This document shows positions 11,909 to 21,159 of a stretch of 64,000 bases of DNA, piece by piece (position 1 is the first letter of the stretch; every line of letters starts with the position of its first letter). The DNA comes from Miscanthus floridulus (Eukaryota; Streptophyta; Magnoliopsida; Poales; Poaceae): assembly GCF_019320115.1 (NCBI RefSeq), contig NC_089584.1:58090852-58154851 (forward strand). Direction: 5' to 3'. The notes under the pieces were generated by a model that was not told the DNA's origin, did no database searches, and worked only from the letters and a program-made list of their open reading frames with translations. A program made the translations under genes and the position numbers.

Positions 11909-12247
11909 CTAAATAAGAAAAGCAATGACCATAGCCATAAATAAAAGCATGACATCTTTCCAAGACCTAGGAGCAATTCTCCTAATCTTCATATCTCCGG
12001 TGAGTGGCTTCTCTTCAATCTCTAGTGCCAGCGGATGGCCTTGGTTTGCATTCATTGGACCATAGTAGGTCAGTTACACATGGTTTGCAAGGTAGGCTAG
12101 ATGATTATAGTAGGCCCTCAAAGCTTTAGCTTCTATGTTGTACTTTTTGTGCAAATTACTAGGGTAGCGATTGACTTGAGCATAGCAATCTTCCCAGGTT
12201 TGATAAATCCCAAGCATGTGACCAACATGCACTACATACCATGCCAT
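11909..12247 (-). pseudogene. Small ORF: RNase H1 N-terminal/viroplasmin-like fold plus C-terminal membrane segment
   Basis: A 113-codon frame starting at the ATG at 12247 and broken by a single TAA about half way along. Residues 1-35 read AWYVVHVGHMLGIYQTWEDC then YAQVNRYPSN, the signature of the RNase H1 N-terminal hybrid-binding domain (PF01693 type: WYVV.G..PGIY.SWE.C..QV). No RNase H catalytic domain follows. The C-terminus is a hydrophobic run (WKDVMLLFMAMVIAFLI) directly before the stop, like a tail anchor. The stop is TAA, one transition from CAA (Gln). It is antisense to nothing obvious and shares the strand of the CACTA 2 genes, so it may be a captured host segment or an accessory exon. 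Confidence 0.6.
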
Positions 12248-12508
12248 GGTTGCCTATACATTTAAGTAAATTAGGCATGTGGTAAGTGGTAATGGTAACT
12301 CACTGAACAAGAGTTATTATTCAAGTTATATGGCCAAACTAAATCTATTTAATGTTACTCATCCTCCAAGCAATCCAGGTGACATTTCAAATGAAAATTT
12401 TGCAGGGCTGCAAAGTCTATTTTACTAAATCACATAATGCACATAAAATACTCACTTTGTAATCATTGATCATGAGAGAAAGTAAAATAGCTTAATATGT
12501 GCATTGCT

Positions 12509-12724
12509 TTGCTAGTATTACCTGTCGCTACTGCAACAGTTGAGAGATACTTTTCGGGAATGAAGATTGTCAAAACAACTTTGTCTAATCGCATGGGTGA
12601 TCAGCATTTGAGTCATAGACTTATTTGCTATCTAGAGAAATAAGAAATGAAGAAAGTGACCAATGAGGCCATGGTTTGACGTTTCATGACAATGGAAGGA
12701 AAAGGGCGTAAATATGATCTCTGA
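12509..12724 (+). pseudogene. hAT transposase C-terminal dimerisation domain relic
   Basis: Plus-strand frame reading LPVATATVERYFSGMKIVKT then NRMGDQHLSHRLICYLEK, the hallmark of the hAT C-terminal (Dimer_Tnp_hAT) domain. TAA follows EK and TGA follows AMV, and the frame ends after GRKYDL. Only about 70 residues remain. I see no hAT ends, so this is a fragment captured or inserted inside CACTA 2. Confidence 0.8.
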
Positions 12725-14080
12725 TAGGTAATGCAATGCATCTACTATTAATGGAAAATTCTATAGTTTATTTGCTAAATGGGGCATGTTTTGTTCATGA
12801 TTTTAGGATTCTATCAATGATGACTACACTAAAGTGATCAATGTTGTCTTCTTTTTGTTAAATGGTGAGTGTTATGTTTGGACCAAAATCTCATCTCTAT
12901 TGCTAGAAGTCGAATTTGATACTAAAGTGATGGAGTTCATGAATTAACATAATCTATACAAGAAAAGTGTTGTTATGGCAATTAAAAGGGCTTTCTTGTT
13001 TGTAGAATGATGTGGGGAATGATCGCTAGGGGCAATAGGGCCATCTAGAAGTCAAAAAGTTTGATCAGGTCAGGGTGGACGAAGATATGTTGACAACTAA
13101 TGTCAAATTATTAGTTTGTAGGGATACAGGAAACTCTCTTGCAAGTGAAGGTAAGAGGGTAGTTCCATGGCAAGACCGGTTAGCGTTGAAGGCCTAGGCC
13201 CTTAGTTGATGTGGCTAAGAAACAAGCTACTTCTCTGTTAGCTGGCTTTGCAACTGTATCCCTCAAATGCTAAGTAGTGCTTTGTATAGAAACAATGGGA
13301 CATGATAGTTATATGCATGTTACATTGCCTGATTGACAAACTCAGATGGTTGTACCATGCTCCTAAGCAAGTTAGACAAGAGGATTGTGATTTTATGAAT
13401 GGTTCTATCCAGATTTTGGATTGACCGCTTTGAATATTCATTTGTGCACTGAATGTATTTTCAGTCTTCTAGACAAACAAACGCTTTAGCAATGATCATG
13501 AATTCTATGAATTGCAAGTTTGGAGTATTGAATTTCTGGTTTCACAGTTTAGGGTTTAAATAGGCTCTTTAGCAATGATCATGAGGACAAATGTAATAAT
13601 TGCTTTTTGGTTTTGTGTAGCAAGTTTTAGGTTTGGGTGTTGCATTTTTAAAATTGGAGTGCACCATGGTCAATTGGCATGTAGATTCGTCTCAAGGAAT
13701 ATTTGTTTTTTTTAATATGTACCCTTTACTGTGAATTACAAGTTTGGAGGGTTAAATAATATCTCACTTTGTTTCTAAATTGTCTCTTTAAAAATGATGG
13801 GTGTGGGGGGCTGTTGCATTTTAAAAATTGGAGTATAGTAGATATTATTTAACCAGATGTACATATATTAGTTCTATAGGTCTAAAATATATATACTCCA
13901 TCCTCACATCCAAAAACATTGAGCATTGGTGGCACTATAGACTAGACATTCATGATCAAACTGTATGCTAGCATTGCAATAAAGTAGCAGTAACATAAAT
14001 TATGGCAAGTAAATTATCATATCAAACAATAAGTTGTAGTACTTGGTAAATGAAAAGCTTCTACTGATTCAAGTAAGCAG
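12725..14080. other. AT-rich interior of CACTA 2, no gene recognised
   Basis: Low-complexity A/T-rich DNA with short shadow ORFs only. It includes a repeated phrase (TTTAGCAATGATCATGA near 13485 and again near 13569). No domain or terminal repeat was seen. Confidence 0.5.
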
Positions 14081-14124
14081 ATGTGGGACACTGTGGGACA
14101 TTTCATCAGACACATAGCGGGCAG

Positions 14125-14450
14125 TGACCAACACACTCACCGTGGGGGTGGGAAAGCAGCTGTCCGCGTGCTCCTGAAGGCCTCAGTGGTGGGAGTGCAG
14201 GCGTGGAGGAGGAGGGGCATGGCCAGCGTCATGGACGAGGAACGAGGGCACGGATGGCGCGGTGCTCCAGCTTGGGGTGGTGGATGGCATGGGGCGGTGC
14301 TCCGGCTTGGGGCGGTACTCTGGCATGGGGCGGTGCTCCGACGTGGGGCGATGCTTCGGCATGGGGCAGTGGATGGCGTGGGGCGGTGCTCCAGCACGGG
14401 GTGGTACTCCGGCAGCGCGGGGGGAGGATTTCGCATGGGGTTGAAATGAA
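14125..14450. repeat. GC-rich minisatellite, 18-bp unit
   Basis: From about 14286 to 14415, units close to GCATGGGGCGGTGCTCCG are repeated about seven times, with one inserted TGGATG block. The 18-bp unit is a multiple of three, so every frame stays open: one frame gives repeated AWGGAP-like hexapeptides and another, on the opposite strand, a proline-rich chain. I read these ORFs as products of the repeat, not as genes. Confidence 0.75.
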
Positions 14451-14620
14451 TTTAGATAATTTCAACCCATGCCTCTTTTACACCAGTAGCTCATCACTGT
14501 TGGTTCTAATTGTAAACCGACAGTGATGGGGTACATCACTGCCGGGTCATTCCCCAAACCGGTTGTGATGTGGTGTAGTAGTTAGGTGTTAAGTAGGATA
14601 ACTTTTCGTTTTGTTTTGAA

Positions 14621-14700
14621 CTCCTACTGGCTCAACGGTTATGACCTCTTAACTTAGCCCTCGAGACCCGTGTTCGAGTCCCAGGCGGCCCAAATTTTTT
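14621..14700 (+). other. tRNA-like Pol III module, copy 1
   Basis: A-box-like TGGCTCAACGGTTA at 14628, B-box-like GTTCGAGTCCC at 14672 (44 bp later, the spacing in a real tRNA gene), then an eight-T run from about 14695. The T-arm and acceptor stem are imperfect, so it is tRNA-derived rather than a functional tRNA. Confidence 0.6.
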
Positions 14701-14882
14701 TTCTATTTTATAAATTATTAATTTATTTCTGAAATAGCTCATCACTGCTGGTTTTGATTGTAAACCGACAGTGATGGGGTACATCACTGCCGGGTCATTC
14801 CCAAACCGGCAGTGATGTGGTGTAGCAGTTAGGTGTTAAGTTAGGTGTTAAGTAGGACAACTTTTCATTTTGTTTTGAACTC

Positions 14883-14963
14883 CTCCAACTGGCGCAACGG
14901 TTAAGATCCCTCAACTTAGCCTCCTAGACCCGTGTTCGAGTCCCAGGCGGCCCAAATTTTTTT
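14883..14963 (+). other. tRNA-like Pol III module, copy 2
   Basis: A-box-like TGGCGCAACGGTTA at 14890 and B-box-like GTTCGAGTCCC at 14933, followed by a T-run. Cassandra 1 is inserted 26 bp after the B box, six bases past the T-run. Confidence 0.62.
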
Positions 14964-14969
14964 GTTCTA

Positions 14970-15719
14970 TGTAACATCCCGGCCCAGGGCTTAACAGGAT
15001 TAATAGGATACTCATACCAATAAGTTGCAACTTCTTTTCTAGAAGCCCATCTGCAAATAACTCTGAGGTTAAGCGTGCTTGGCCTGGAGCGATGGGTGAC
15101 CGACCGGGAAGTTCTTCCCAGGTGCGCACGAGTGAGGACAAAGTACGTAGAAAAGACCTGTGTTGATCTGTGAGGGCAGTCTATATCCTAGAGAAACTGC
15201 CAGATGTAAGCGGGACCAGCCTCGGAGAGGCAGGACGTTACAGAATGGTATCAGAGCCGACTCTCGCGGTTTCACGGGCACGTGTGTCACAGTTGCGTAG
15301 GCATGGTGCACATGGCTGGTGTGGATCCGGTGTGGTCACAAAGCATGGCACATGCGCTGGCTCTGGACACACGGACGTGGCCAAGAGAGGACGCTCCTGG
15401 CTTGGGATTGATCGACGAGGACGTCGATCTCTTAAGGGGGTGAGGATGTAACATCCCGGCCCAGGGCTTAACAGGATTAATAGGATACTCATACCAATAA
15501 GTTGCAACTTTTTTTCCGGAAGCCCATCTGCAAATAACTCTGAGGTTAAGTGTGCTTGGCCTGGAGCGATGGGTGATCGACCGGAAAGTTCTTCCCGGGT
15601 GCGCACGAGTGAGGACAAAGTGCGTAGAAAAAACCTGTGTTGGTCTGTGAGGGCAGTCTATATCCTAGAGAAGCTACCAGATGTAAGCGGGCCCGGCGTC
15701 GGAGAGGCAGGACGTTACA
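14970..15719 (+). mobile_element. Cassandra TRIM retrotransposon 1, complete (750 bp)
   Basis: Two 273-bp LTRs (14970-15242 and 15447-15719) flank a 204-bp non-coding interior. LTRs start TGTAACATCCCGG and end GGACGTTACA. A PBS for initiator Met tRNA (TGGTATCAGAGC) lies at 15246, and a purine tract (AAGGGGGTGAGGA) sits before the 3' LTR. The target duplication TTCTA is perfect (14965-14969, 15720-15724). Each LTR contains a 5S-rRNA-like segment, the diagnostic mark of Cassandra. It encodes no protein and depends on other retroelements. By eye the LTRs differ at about 15 of 273 positions, mostly transitions. Confidence 0.95.
15003..15128 (+). other. 5S-rRNA-like segment in the Cassandra 1 5' LTR
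   Basis: Matches plant 5S rRNA in order: CATACCA, AAGCCCATC, GAGGTTAAGCGTGCTTGG (A-box zone), GATGGGTGACCGACCGGGAAG (C-box zone), GGTGCGCAC. The second LTR copy (about 15480-15605) has extra changes, for instance GTGATCGACCGGA in the C-box zone. It is not a genuine 5S gene. Confidence 0.88.
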
Positions 15720-15724
15720 TTCTA

Positions 15725-16010
15725 TTTTATAATTTATTAAGCGACCTAAAGGTTAAAAGGAAAAAGTAAATAACCCTTGGCACATTTCCTATACTAGCGC
15801 AACGGTTAATGTCTAAAATCTATAGCCCGAGACCCGAGCTCGAACCCGAGGGCTGGCATAATTTTTTTTAATTTTTTATATATCACTGCCGGTTTTCAAA
15901 ATAAACCGATAGTGATAACCAATATCACTGTTGGTTTATTCTCATCAATGTCGGTTTTTTGAAACTGACAGTGATGTTTATATATATTAAAAAGATTCTT
16001 TTATATATTG
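15725..16010. repeat. Array 1 remainder with tRNA-like module copy 3
   Basis: Continuation of array 1 to the right of Cassandra 1. It carries a diverged tRNA-like module: A-box-like TAGCGCAACGGTTA at 15795, B-box-like AGCTCGAACCC at 15838, and an eight-T run from 15863. Then come CACTGCCGGTTTTC / AAACCGATAGTGAT pairs as in the CACTA 2 ends. Confidence 0.65.
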
Positions 16011-16042
16011 AATAAATATAAGCATATGTATTTCTATGTCAA

Positions 16043-17455
16043 AATGGCTTGAAATTTTTTTAGCAAGCTTGTACACCCAAATTAAGACCCCACACAAGAT
16101 CTTAGGTTTTTTTGATCAGTTTTTTTATTTATTATATTTTTTGTGTGTTGAATGAGACAAAAGAGGGTGAATTTCATCTTGGACCCAATGGATTTTTTTT
16201 CATCCACCTCTACAAAATTCTTATCACTAGGGCACATTAGAGCCTGTGTAAAAGTTTGGCACCATTCTAGATCTTTTCATGGGTAGACTTAGTTCAACCT
16301 ATAAATAATCGGTGTCGTCGCGCGGAAATTCAATTAAACCTAAGAAAGTAGCAAATCATCTTCGAAAAATCCCAAACGAGGTGTTTCCTTCACACATGGC
16401 ACGTGCAAGCCTAAGAAAAAGTTTGAGACCAATATGACACCAGAATACGTATGAACCACAGAAACCTTGATAACCTATGTGTATAGTCATGGTTCGATTA
16501 AAGAGCACATGTACCTCTGTGAAGCATGTATACTTCGCCTATGTTGAAATGGTTTAATTTTTTTTGGCAAGCATGTACACCCAAATTAAGACCCCACACA
16601 GGATCTTAGGTTTTTCTGATCAGTTTTTTATTTATTATATTTTTCTATGTGCCGAATGAGACCAAATAGGGTGAATTTCATCTTGAACCCAATAGATTTT
16701 TTCATCCACCTCTACAAAATTATTATCCCTAGCGCACATTAGAGCCTATGTAAAAGTTTGACACCATTCTGGATCTTTTCATGGGTAGACTCAGTTCAAC
16801 CTATAATTAAACGTTGTCGTCGCGCGAAAACTCAATTAAACCTCAGAAAGTAGCAAACCATCTCCGAAAAATCCCAAACTTGGTGTTTTCTTCACACGTG
16901 GCACGTGCAAGCCTAAGAAAAAGTTTGAGACGAATACGACACCGGAATGCCTATGAACCACAGAAACCTTGATAACCTATGTGTATAGTCATGGTTCGAT
17001 GAAAAGGCACATGTACCTCTGTGAAGCATGTATACTCCGCCTATATCAAAATGGCTTGAATTTTTTTTTGGCAAGCGTGTACACCCAAATTAAGACCCCA
17101 CACAGGATCTAAGGTTTTACTGATTAGTTTTTTTATTTATTATATTTTTCTCTATGCCAAATGAGACAAAAGAGGGTGAATTTCATCTTGGACCCAATTG
17201 ATTTTGTTATCCACCTCTATAAAATTCTTATCCCTAGGGTACATTAGAGCCTGTGTAAAAGTTTAGCATCATTCTAGATCTTTTCGTGGATAGACTCAGT
17301 TCAACCTATAATTAAACGGTGTCGTCGCACAAAAATTCAATTAAACCTCAGAAAGTAGCAAACCATCTCCAGAAAATTCCAAACTAGGAGTTTCCTTCAC
17401 ATGTGGCACGTGGAAGCCTAAGAAAAAGTTTAAGACAAATACAACACCAGAATGT
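16043..17455. repeat. 504-bp tandem repeat, about 2.8 copies
   Basis: Three head-to-tail copies; the anchor GTACACCCAAATTAAGACCCC starts at 16071, 16575 and 17079, exactly 504 bp apart both times. Copies differ by scattered substitutions, and the third stops near ACACCAGAATG at about 17450. No coding frame or CACTA motif runs through the unit. A TATAAATA box occurs once in copy 1 near 16300. Function unknown. Confidence 0.88.
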
Positions 17456-17637
17456 ATATTTCAAGTTGCCCAACAAATATTACACAAATTACATGCATGA
17501 CAATAATTAAACACACAAAGCTGTATAAATTAAAATTAGAACCCAATTAAACTATGACCTTGAAAACAACCTAATAAACATTAATTACTATGGGAATCAC
17601 TGTCGGGTTCGATTGGGCCATGCACACTAACATGCCT

Positions 17638-18788
17638 CTATAGCCATATATGGTAATTGATGTCACAGATTATGTATCCGCTTGTATCGATGAAGTCCAA
17701 TGCCCGTATGAGTGCACTCTCTCGTGCCTCACAATACCAAAAGAATGGTCGGCCATAGATGTAACCTACTGAACGACCACTGCCCCTATTAGTAATCCTT
17801 ATGCAGTACTAGCATCCTTCTAAAGTGAGCTAGCCGAGGTTACCATTGCAGAAGTCCCAATCGTACCCGAGTTGCTCCGTAGCTTGGTCTAGAACGACCC
17901 ACAAGCCATATGCAGCATAGGTAAGGTCCTGGAGAAAAAGAAAAAAAAATTAGAGAATGTTATTCCAATAATAAACAACAAATAACCATGACTCAGGTAT
18001 AAGTGACCATTTTACCATATCCACATGGTTGTAGCTCACAAACCATTTGCTTGCTTGTGGGGCGGGGATATCAGCAGCATTCAAAGCAAGTGCCTTGAAG
18101 TGCGAGAAATCGGGCACATCATAGCAAACACATCGAAGTGCCTCTAAATAGATGTGCACAGCACTGAATTGGGTGCTTATCATGTCCGGGCTCTGTCTTC
18201 CCGTCTCGTGGATATGGTTTCGATGATTTGCACCCCTCAAAGGGATGGAAAAACTGAGTTGACACGTCCATGGCTGACCACTTGCATTAGATGTCGTGTT
18301 CTCAATGATGTCTGAGATAAAGAACTAGCCAAGTGTTGTTCACAGCCAATCCATTGGGGATATAGTCTGCGACATATATGTATGCAACAATGATATTAAA
18401 CTAATTACACTTATTTGTTAGTATAAAAAACAAAAGATGTTGGAAAACATTTTATACAATAGCTGGAACAGGGAACCGTGGAATGACCACATTAGGAGTG
18501 AATGGCTCATCACCAGGGTGGAAACCTAATTCTTGTGGTGGGGGAGGTCCATTGTTCATACCACCTGATCAATAAAATGTGAAAAAAATATGAACATAAA
18601 ATATATGCACAAAAAATGCTTCCAAGTAAAATGTGGCAACATAATTAAATATAGATCAAATGCAAGGAATAAGAATATATATAAATATAGAATGCAAAGA
18701 AACATGAATATAAATATAGATCAAATGAATATAGATAGAATATTGGAGAAGAGAACATATCAATACCATTGAAAAATGTAGGAGCCAT
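17638..18788 (-). pseudogene. Unrecognised four-exon gene inside CACTA 2
   Basis: Hand-read minus-strand gene model: exon 1 from the ATG at 18788 (APTFFN, donor GTATTG); exon 2 about 18566-18450 (NNGPPPPQELGFHPGDEPFT, donor GTATAA); exon 3 about 18368-18020 (ASGQPWTCQLSFSIPLRGAN; YLEALRCVCYDVPDFSHFKA; FVSYNHVDM, donor GTAAAA); exon 4 from about 17931 after a TTTTTCTCCAG acceptor (DLTYAAYGLWVVLDQATEQL; GSGRSVGYIYGRPFFWYCEA) to the stop at 17638. The encoded protein would be about 250 residues and rich in aromatic residues. Four in-frame stops (two in exon 3, two in exon 4) are each one transition from TGG. I do not recognise a family. It sits between TNP1 and tnp2 on their strand, so it may be a third CACTA gene or a captured host gene. 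Confidence 0.55.
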
Positions 18789-18914
18789 GACCAAATCATG
18801 TAGAGAGAGTGGATTTCTTGAGAAGTGAGAGTGAAACATGAGAAATGAGATTGTGAGAGTTCGTGGGTGGGTGGGATCGATGTATGTGGTCCACGGTTTG
18901 TTTTATATAGGGGG

Positions 18915-19010
18915 GTATGGACATCACTGCCGGTTTTAAGTAGAACCGACAATGAAAGTTAATATCACTGTCGGTTTGTAAGTAGAACCGATAGTAAAGG
19001 TGCATATATG
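18915..19010. repeat. Internal CACTA-type inverted motifs
   Basis: Two pairs of CACTGCCGGTTTT / AGAACCGACAATGA-type motifs, just upstream of the unrecognised gene's start codon. They look like a stray piece of CACTA subterminal DNA and may act as protein-binding sites in that gene's promoter. Confidence 0.65.
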
Positions 19011-19719
19011 TAAATGATGTATTTATTTAGATAGTACAGTGGGAAAGTCTTAACAACAATGATACATTTATTTAGATAGTAATGAAATACATTAAAAAAT
19101 ATCAAAAATATTAGAAATAAATTACATATATGATAACAAAGACCTTACACTAAAATTCCATATACGATAACAAAGACCTATTTGTGTACAGGTCAATGTT
19201 ACAATCAATGTGTATCAATACATTATAATGTAACCACCTCAGTAGCATTCTTCTAGCACCAACTAGGGGCAAACAGTAGCACCAAGATGGTCTACGAGCT
19301 ATACCGGTTGGAGATGACAAGGTGGCATCGATGAATCCACCTTGTCTATACATGGCCTTTTTCCAGATACGCACCGTAGCGGATGGTTCTGTGAACCTCG
19401 TGGCATCTCCAATCTTCGACGTTGCTCTATCTTCAGTAGCATTCTCCTAGTACCTCTTGTGTGCACCATTTTGGTGGACTACGATGCATAACAATATCTG
19501 GGGTTTGTTGTGAGAGGAAAACATTGTATCATGGCTGATAAGGCCTGGCTAAAATCAACATGTATGGAGAGGCTAGCTCCTGGCCGAGGGCAATTTTATA
19601 GGGGCTAGCAGTCGTGGTACATTTTTATTTCTAAACTAAAGTTATCGGGGTAGGTGGGAGCAGTGTTCCAACTATTGTGGTTAGTGGGAGCACTGTTGGC
19701 ATGTGAGAAGCATCTACAC
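19011..19719. other. No gene seen
   Basis: AT-rich DNA with short shadow ORFs. The minus-strand frame at 19374-19150 (RQGGFIDATLSSP) has no recognisable domain. Nothing else supported. Confidence 0.45.
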
Positions 19720-19879
19720 ATCACTATCGGTTTTAGTTTAAAAATCGACAGTGAATGGAGCCTTCTGTGTCAGTTCGAGCAATCGACTGTGAAGAACCAA
19801 AACTGGCAGTGAAGGGCCTTGCCGCCATCGCAGCCAGTTAGGTGTTAAGTAGGATAACTTTTCATTTTGTTTCGAACTC

Positions 19880-19965
19880 CTCCTACTGGCGCAACAGTTA
19901 TGACCCCTCAACTTAGCCCCTGAGACCCGTGTTCGAGTCCCAGGCGGCCCAAATTTTTAGTTCTA
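19880..19965 (+). other. tRNA-like Pol III module, copy 4
   Basis: A-box-like TGGCGCAACAGTTA at 19887 and B-box-like GTTCGAGTCCC at 19931 (44 bp spacing), followed by a five-T run. Confidence 0.6.
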
Positions 19966-20132
19966 TTTTATAAATTATTAATTTACTTTAGAAAATAGCT
20001 CATCACTGCCGATTTTGATTGTAAACCGACAGTGATGGGGTACATCACTGTCAGGTCATTCCCCAAATCGATAGTGATGTGGTGTAGCAGTTAGGTGTTA
20101 AGTAGGATAACTTTTTGTTTTGTTTTGAACTC

Positions 20133-20212
20133 CTCCTACTGACACAACGGTTAGGACCGCTCAACTTAGCCCCCGAGACCCATGTTTGAGTCCTAGGGGC
20201 AAAAATTTTTTG
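20133..20212 (+). other. tRNA-like Pol III module, copy 5
   Basis: A-box-like TGACACAACGGTTA at 20140 and B-box-like GTTTGAGTCCT at 20184 (44 bp spacing), then a T-run. More decayed than copy 4; the lost C in GTTCGA is critical for Pol III factor binding. Confidence 0.5.
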
Positions 20213-20384
20213 TTCTATTTTATAAATTATTAATTTACTTTGGGAAATAGCTCATCACTGCCGATTTTGATTGTAAACCAACAGTGATGGGGTACATCAC
20301 TACCGGGTCATTCCCCAAACCAGCAGTGATGTGCTGTAGCAGTTAGGTGTTAAGTAGGATAACTTTTAGTTTTCTTTCGAACTC

Positions 20385-20470
20385 CTCCTACTGGCGCAGC
20401 GGTTAAGACCCCTCAACTTAGCCCCGAGACCCATGTTTGAGTCCCAGATGGTCCAAATTTTTTTGTTCTA
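20385..20470 (+). other. tRNA-like Pol III module, copy 6
   Basis: A-box-like TGGCGCAGCGGTTA at 20392, the best match to the A-box consensus of the six, and B-box-like GTTTGAGTCCC at 20435 (43 bp spacing), then a seven-T run. Confidence 0.55.
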
Positions 20471-20585
20471 TTTTCTAATTTATTAAATGAATTTTCTCTG
20501 TGTAGCTTCTTTCTTTGTGGCCTTCTTAGCGTTCCTCTTCATCTTGGCCTAATCTAGAGACTGGAACAGTACATGCATCAAGTAA

Positions 20586-20855
20586 ATGGATCACTCAACA
20601 GTCGACACACAAGCCATAGGCATTCCCATTCACATCTCTAGGAGCACATACATCAATGTCAATGAAGGTTGGAGGAGAAATGGAGCTACTACACCTTTGC
20701 TCAATGCCGACTATGGGCTAGGCTCCTTCGAGTATTGCGAGCAGGGACTACAAACTGGTTGGGGACTAGTGGTGCCGAGGAGCTATGGATCCCTCACTAC
20801 TAGTAGTAGCTCAGAAGAGAATGGCCACCCCAATGTCCTTCTATCAGAAGTCTAG
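20586..20855 (+). CDS. Unrecognised 89-residue ORF
   Basis: Open plus-strand frame with Met start and a clean stop, opposite in strand to the CACTA 2 genes. It holds IPIHISRSTYINVNEGWRRN and a serine run (LTTSSSSEENG) near the end. No domain, signal peptide or membrane segment is recognised. It may be a captured exon or a chance ORF; composition is less AT-rich than the DNA around it. Confidence 0.3.
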   Translation: MDHSTVDTQAIGIPIHISRSTYINVNEGWRRNGATTPLLNADYGLGSFEYCEQGLQTGWGLVVPRSYGSLTTSSSSEENGHPNVLLSEV

Positions 20856-20869
20856 ACATATATATTTAT

Positions 20870-21159
20870 ATTTATATTTAGCTGGTGTTTAAATTCAGAG
20901 AGTAAAGTTTAGAAATGTTATGTCTGGTGTCTAATCGAGTGTTTGAATAGTAATAAGGTCAGTCTACATGGTAGTTTTAAATAACTTTTATTCTCATTAA
21001 TTGCTATGATACGTTGGCATATTTGCTGAGTTGGCAGAGTATTAACGAGGAGGAGAGAGGAGATGAGAGTTTCATTAGGATCAAACATCCTTCACGGTTA
21101 TGTGCATAATGATTATATAGTTAACAATAATCTAACTATATTTAGGTGCATCAACAATG
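20870..21159. other. No gene seen
   Basis: AT-rich spacer between the short plus-strand ORF and the 3' end of tnp2. A phrase AGCTGGTGTTTAAATTCAGAG resembles the edge of some MITEs, but no partner was found. Confidence 0.4.

Larger units (their letters stand above)
14481..14969. repeat. Array 1 of ~250-bp units: CACTA-type repeats plus tRNA-like modules
   Basis: Two adjacent units. Each has paired CATCACTG..GGTT / AAACCGACAGTGATG motifs like the CACTA 2 ends, then GTGGTGTAG(T/C)AGTTAGGTGTTAAG, then a tRNA-like module and a T-run. The phrase GTTAGGTGTTAAG occurs at 14581 and 14828, giving a period of about 247 bp. A third, degenerate unit (15725-15990) is separated by the Cassandra insertion. 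Confidence 0.8.
19720..20480. repeat. Array 2 of ~252-bp units with CACTA-type motifs and tRNA-like modules
   Basis: Same unit as array 1, about 5 kb away. The anchor GTTAGGTGTTAAG occurs at 19837, 20090 and 20342, with periods of 253 and 252 bp. Each unit carries paired CATCACTGCCGATTTTG / AAACCGACAGTGATG motifs, a GTGGTGTAGCAG phrase, and one tRNA-like module. Confidence 0.85.

Noticed and set aside
14081..14526. Four overlapping 60-120-codon ORFs on both strands
   Set aside because: They arise from an 18-bp GC-rich repeat whose unit length is a multiple of three; no domain or start context supports them.
15003..15605. Genuine 5S rRNA genes
   Set aside because: The 5S-like blocks sit inside paired LTRs with a tRNA primer site and target duplication and carry substitutions in conserved positions; they belong to Cassandra.
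14628..20445. Functional tRNA genes
   Set aside because: A and B boxes are spaced correctly, but acceptor and T stems do not pair well and some copies lack the key C of GTTCGA.
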